Source: Candidatus Aminicenantota bacterium (GTDB lineage: Bacteria; Acidobacteriota; Aminicenantia; UBA2199). Taken from it: DNA of 6,769 bases. The stretch covers positions 1 to 6,769 of the forward strand of contig JAUXFB010000071.1 of the NCBI GenBank assembly GCA_030620255.1, read 5' to 3'. Every line of letters starts with the position of its first letter. Position 1 is the stretch's first letter. This document shows positions 6,475 through 6,769 of the stretch, piece by piece. The notes beneath the pieces are model-generated. The model was not told the DNA's origin, made no database searches, and worked only from the letters and a program-made list of their open reading frames with translations. The position numbers and the translations under genes were made by a program.

Positions 6475-6769
6475 TTATTCAAGATTTTTCAGATTCACAG
6501 ATAAATTATCATCTTTAGAATACATGTTTTGCATAGCATGAAAAATCAATCCAAATCCTATATAAATATTCATATAAACATATGATTTAGCCAACATAAT
6601 CATTGAAGCAACATATACAAAGTAGATAAATGTAAACAAATACCCATCATTATTTTTTATCTTTTTAAAATTTTTAAAAATAAAAAAAAAACTCAAGAGA
6701 ATAAGACTCACAAATAAAAAGAATACTATGATCCCGAACTGAGACCAATAAGAGAATATATCGTGCATA
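6475..6769 (-). CDS. C-terminal end of a multi-pass membrane protein, probably Wzy polymerase / O-antigen ligase-like (5' end outside window)
   Basis: The frame is open to the right edge of the window, so only the last 97 or so residues are visible. The ATG at 6768 is probably an internal methionine: the text following it, HDIFSYWSQFGIIVFFLFVS, looks like the late HNxFLxxxxxxGxxG-type segment of O-antigen ligase/polymerase proteins. A long hydrophobic helix (about 11-31) is followed by a basic loop (FKNFKKIKNN), one or two further hydrophobic segments (about 43-79), and a polar tail. Such proteins link lipid-borne repeat units on the outer face of the cytoplasmic membrane. Position directly before the flippase, six bases from its start, fits a Wzx/Wzy cluster. 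The assignment rests on weak motif similarity, hydropathy and context; another membrane protein such as an acyltransferase is possible. It ends in tandem stops (TAATAA). Confidence 0.6.
   Translation of the reverse strand, partial: MHDIFSYWSQFGIIVFFLFVSLILLSFFFIFKNFKKIKNNDGYLFTFIYFVYVASMIMLAKSYVYMNIYIGFGLIFHAMQNMYSKDDNLSVNLKNLE

Noticed and set aside
6766..6768. ATG at 6768 as a true start of a 97-residue protein
   Set aside because: The frame is open to the window edge and the following residues resemble a late segment of O-antigen polymerase/ligase proteins, so it is more likely an internal methionine.
1..6769. CRISPR array, tRNA/rRNA, riboswitch, insertion sequence or attachment site
   Set aside because: No regularly spaced repeats, RNA gene signatures, transposase motifs or terminal inverted repeats were seen on either strand; the many homopolymer runs reflect AT richness.

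Overview
The window lies inside a surface-polysaccharide (O-antigen, capsule or exopolysaccharide) gene cluster of an AT-rich bacterium. Sample rows counted by hand run from about 17 to 45% G+C. Every gene I can support is on the minus strand, so transcription runs from the right edge towards the left. Shine-Dalgarno-like AGGTGA sites, GTG starts, very short or overlapping gene junctions and ordinary use of all three stop codons point to a low-GC bacterium with the standard code. The sequence does not let me name a genus.

In transcription order (right to left) the layout is: the C-terminal end of a hydrophobic protein resembling an O-antigen polymerase/ligase (6475-6769, cut by the window edge); a Wzx-type flippase (5017-6468); a divergent GT4-like glycosyltransferase (3857-4960); a canonical GT4 glycosyltransferase (2697-3860); a WbuB-like GT4 glycosyltransferase split by a one-base frameshift in a run of 11 A (1424-2700); a badly damaged relic of a second WbuB-like glycosyltransferase (1032-1345); and a UDP-GlcNAc 2-epimerase-family gene (1-1026) lacking only its last codons at the left edge. 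Junctions are tight (6-nt gap, ATGA overlap, GTGA overlap, stop codon inside the next Shine-Dalgarno), with only 56 nt between the flippase and the next gene. I see no convincing promoter or terminator, so this reads as one operon interior.

Together the genes fit the Wzx/Wzy route. The epimerase would supply a manno-configured N-acetyl sugar nucleotide. The cytoplasmic glycosyltransferases would build the repeat unit on undecaprenyl phosphate, the flippase would move it across the membrane, and the polymerase-like protein would join units. Which sugars are involved cannot be read from the sequence.

The most interesting parts are the two damaged WbuB-like genes. One may be intact apart from a slippery A-tract (sequencing error, phase variation or transcriptional slippage). 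The other is a genuine relic with its N-terminal domain gone and an internal deletion. I found no new biological system, RNA gene, mobile element or CRISPR array.
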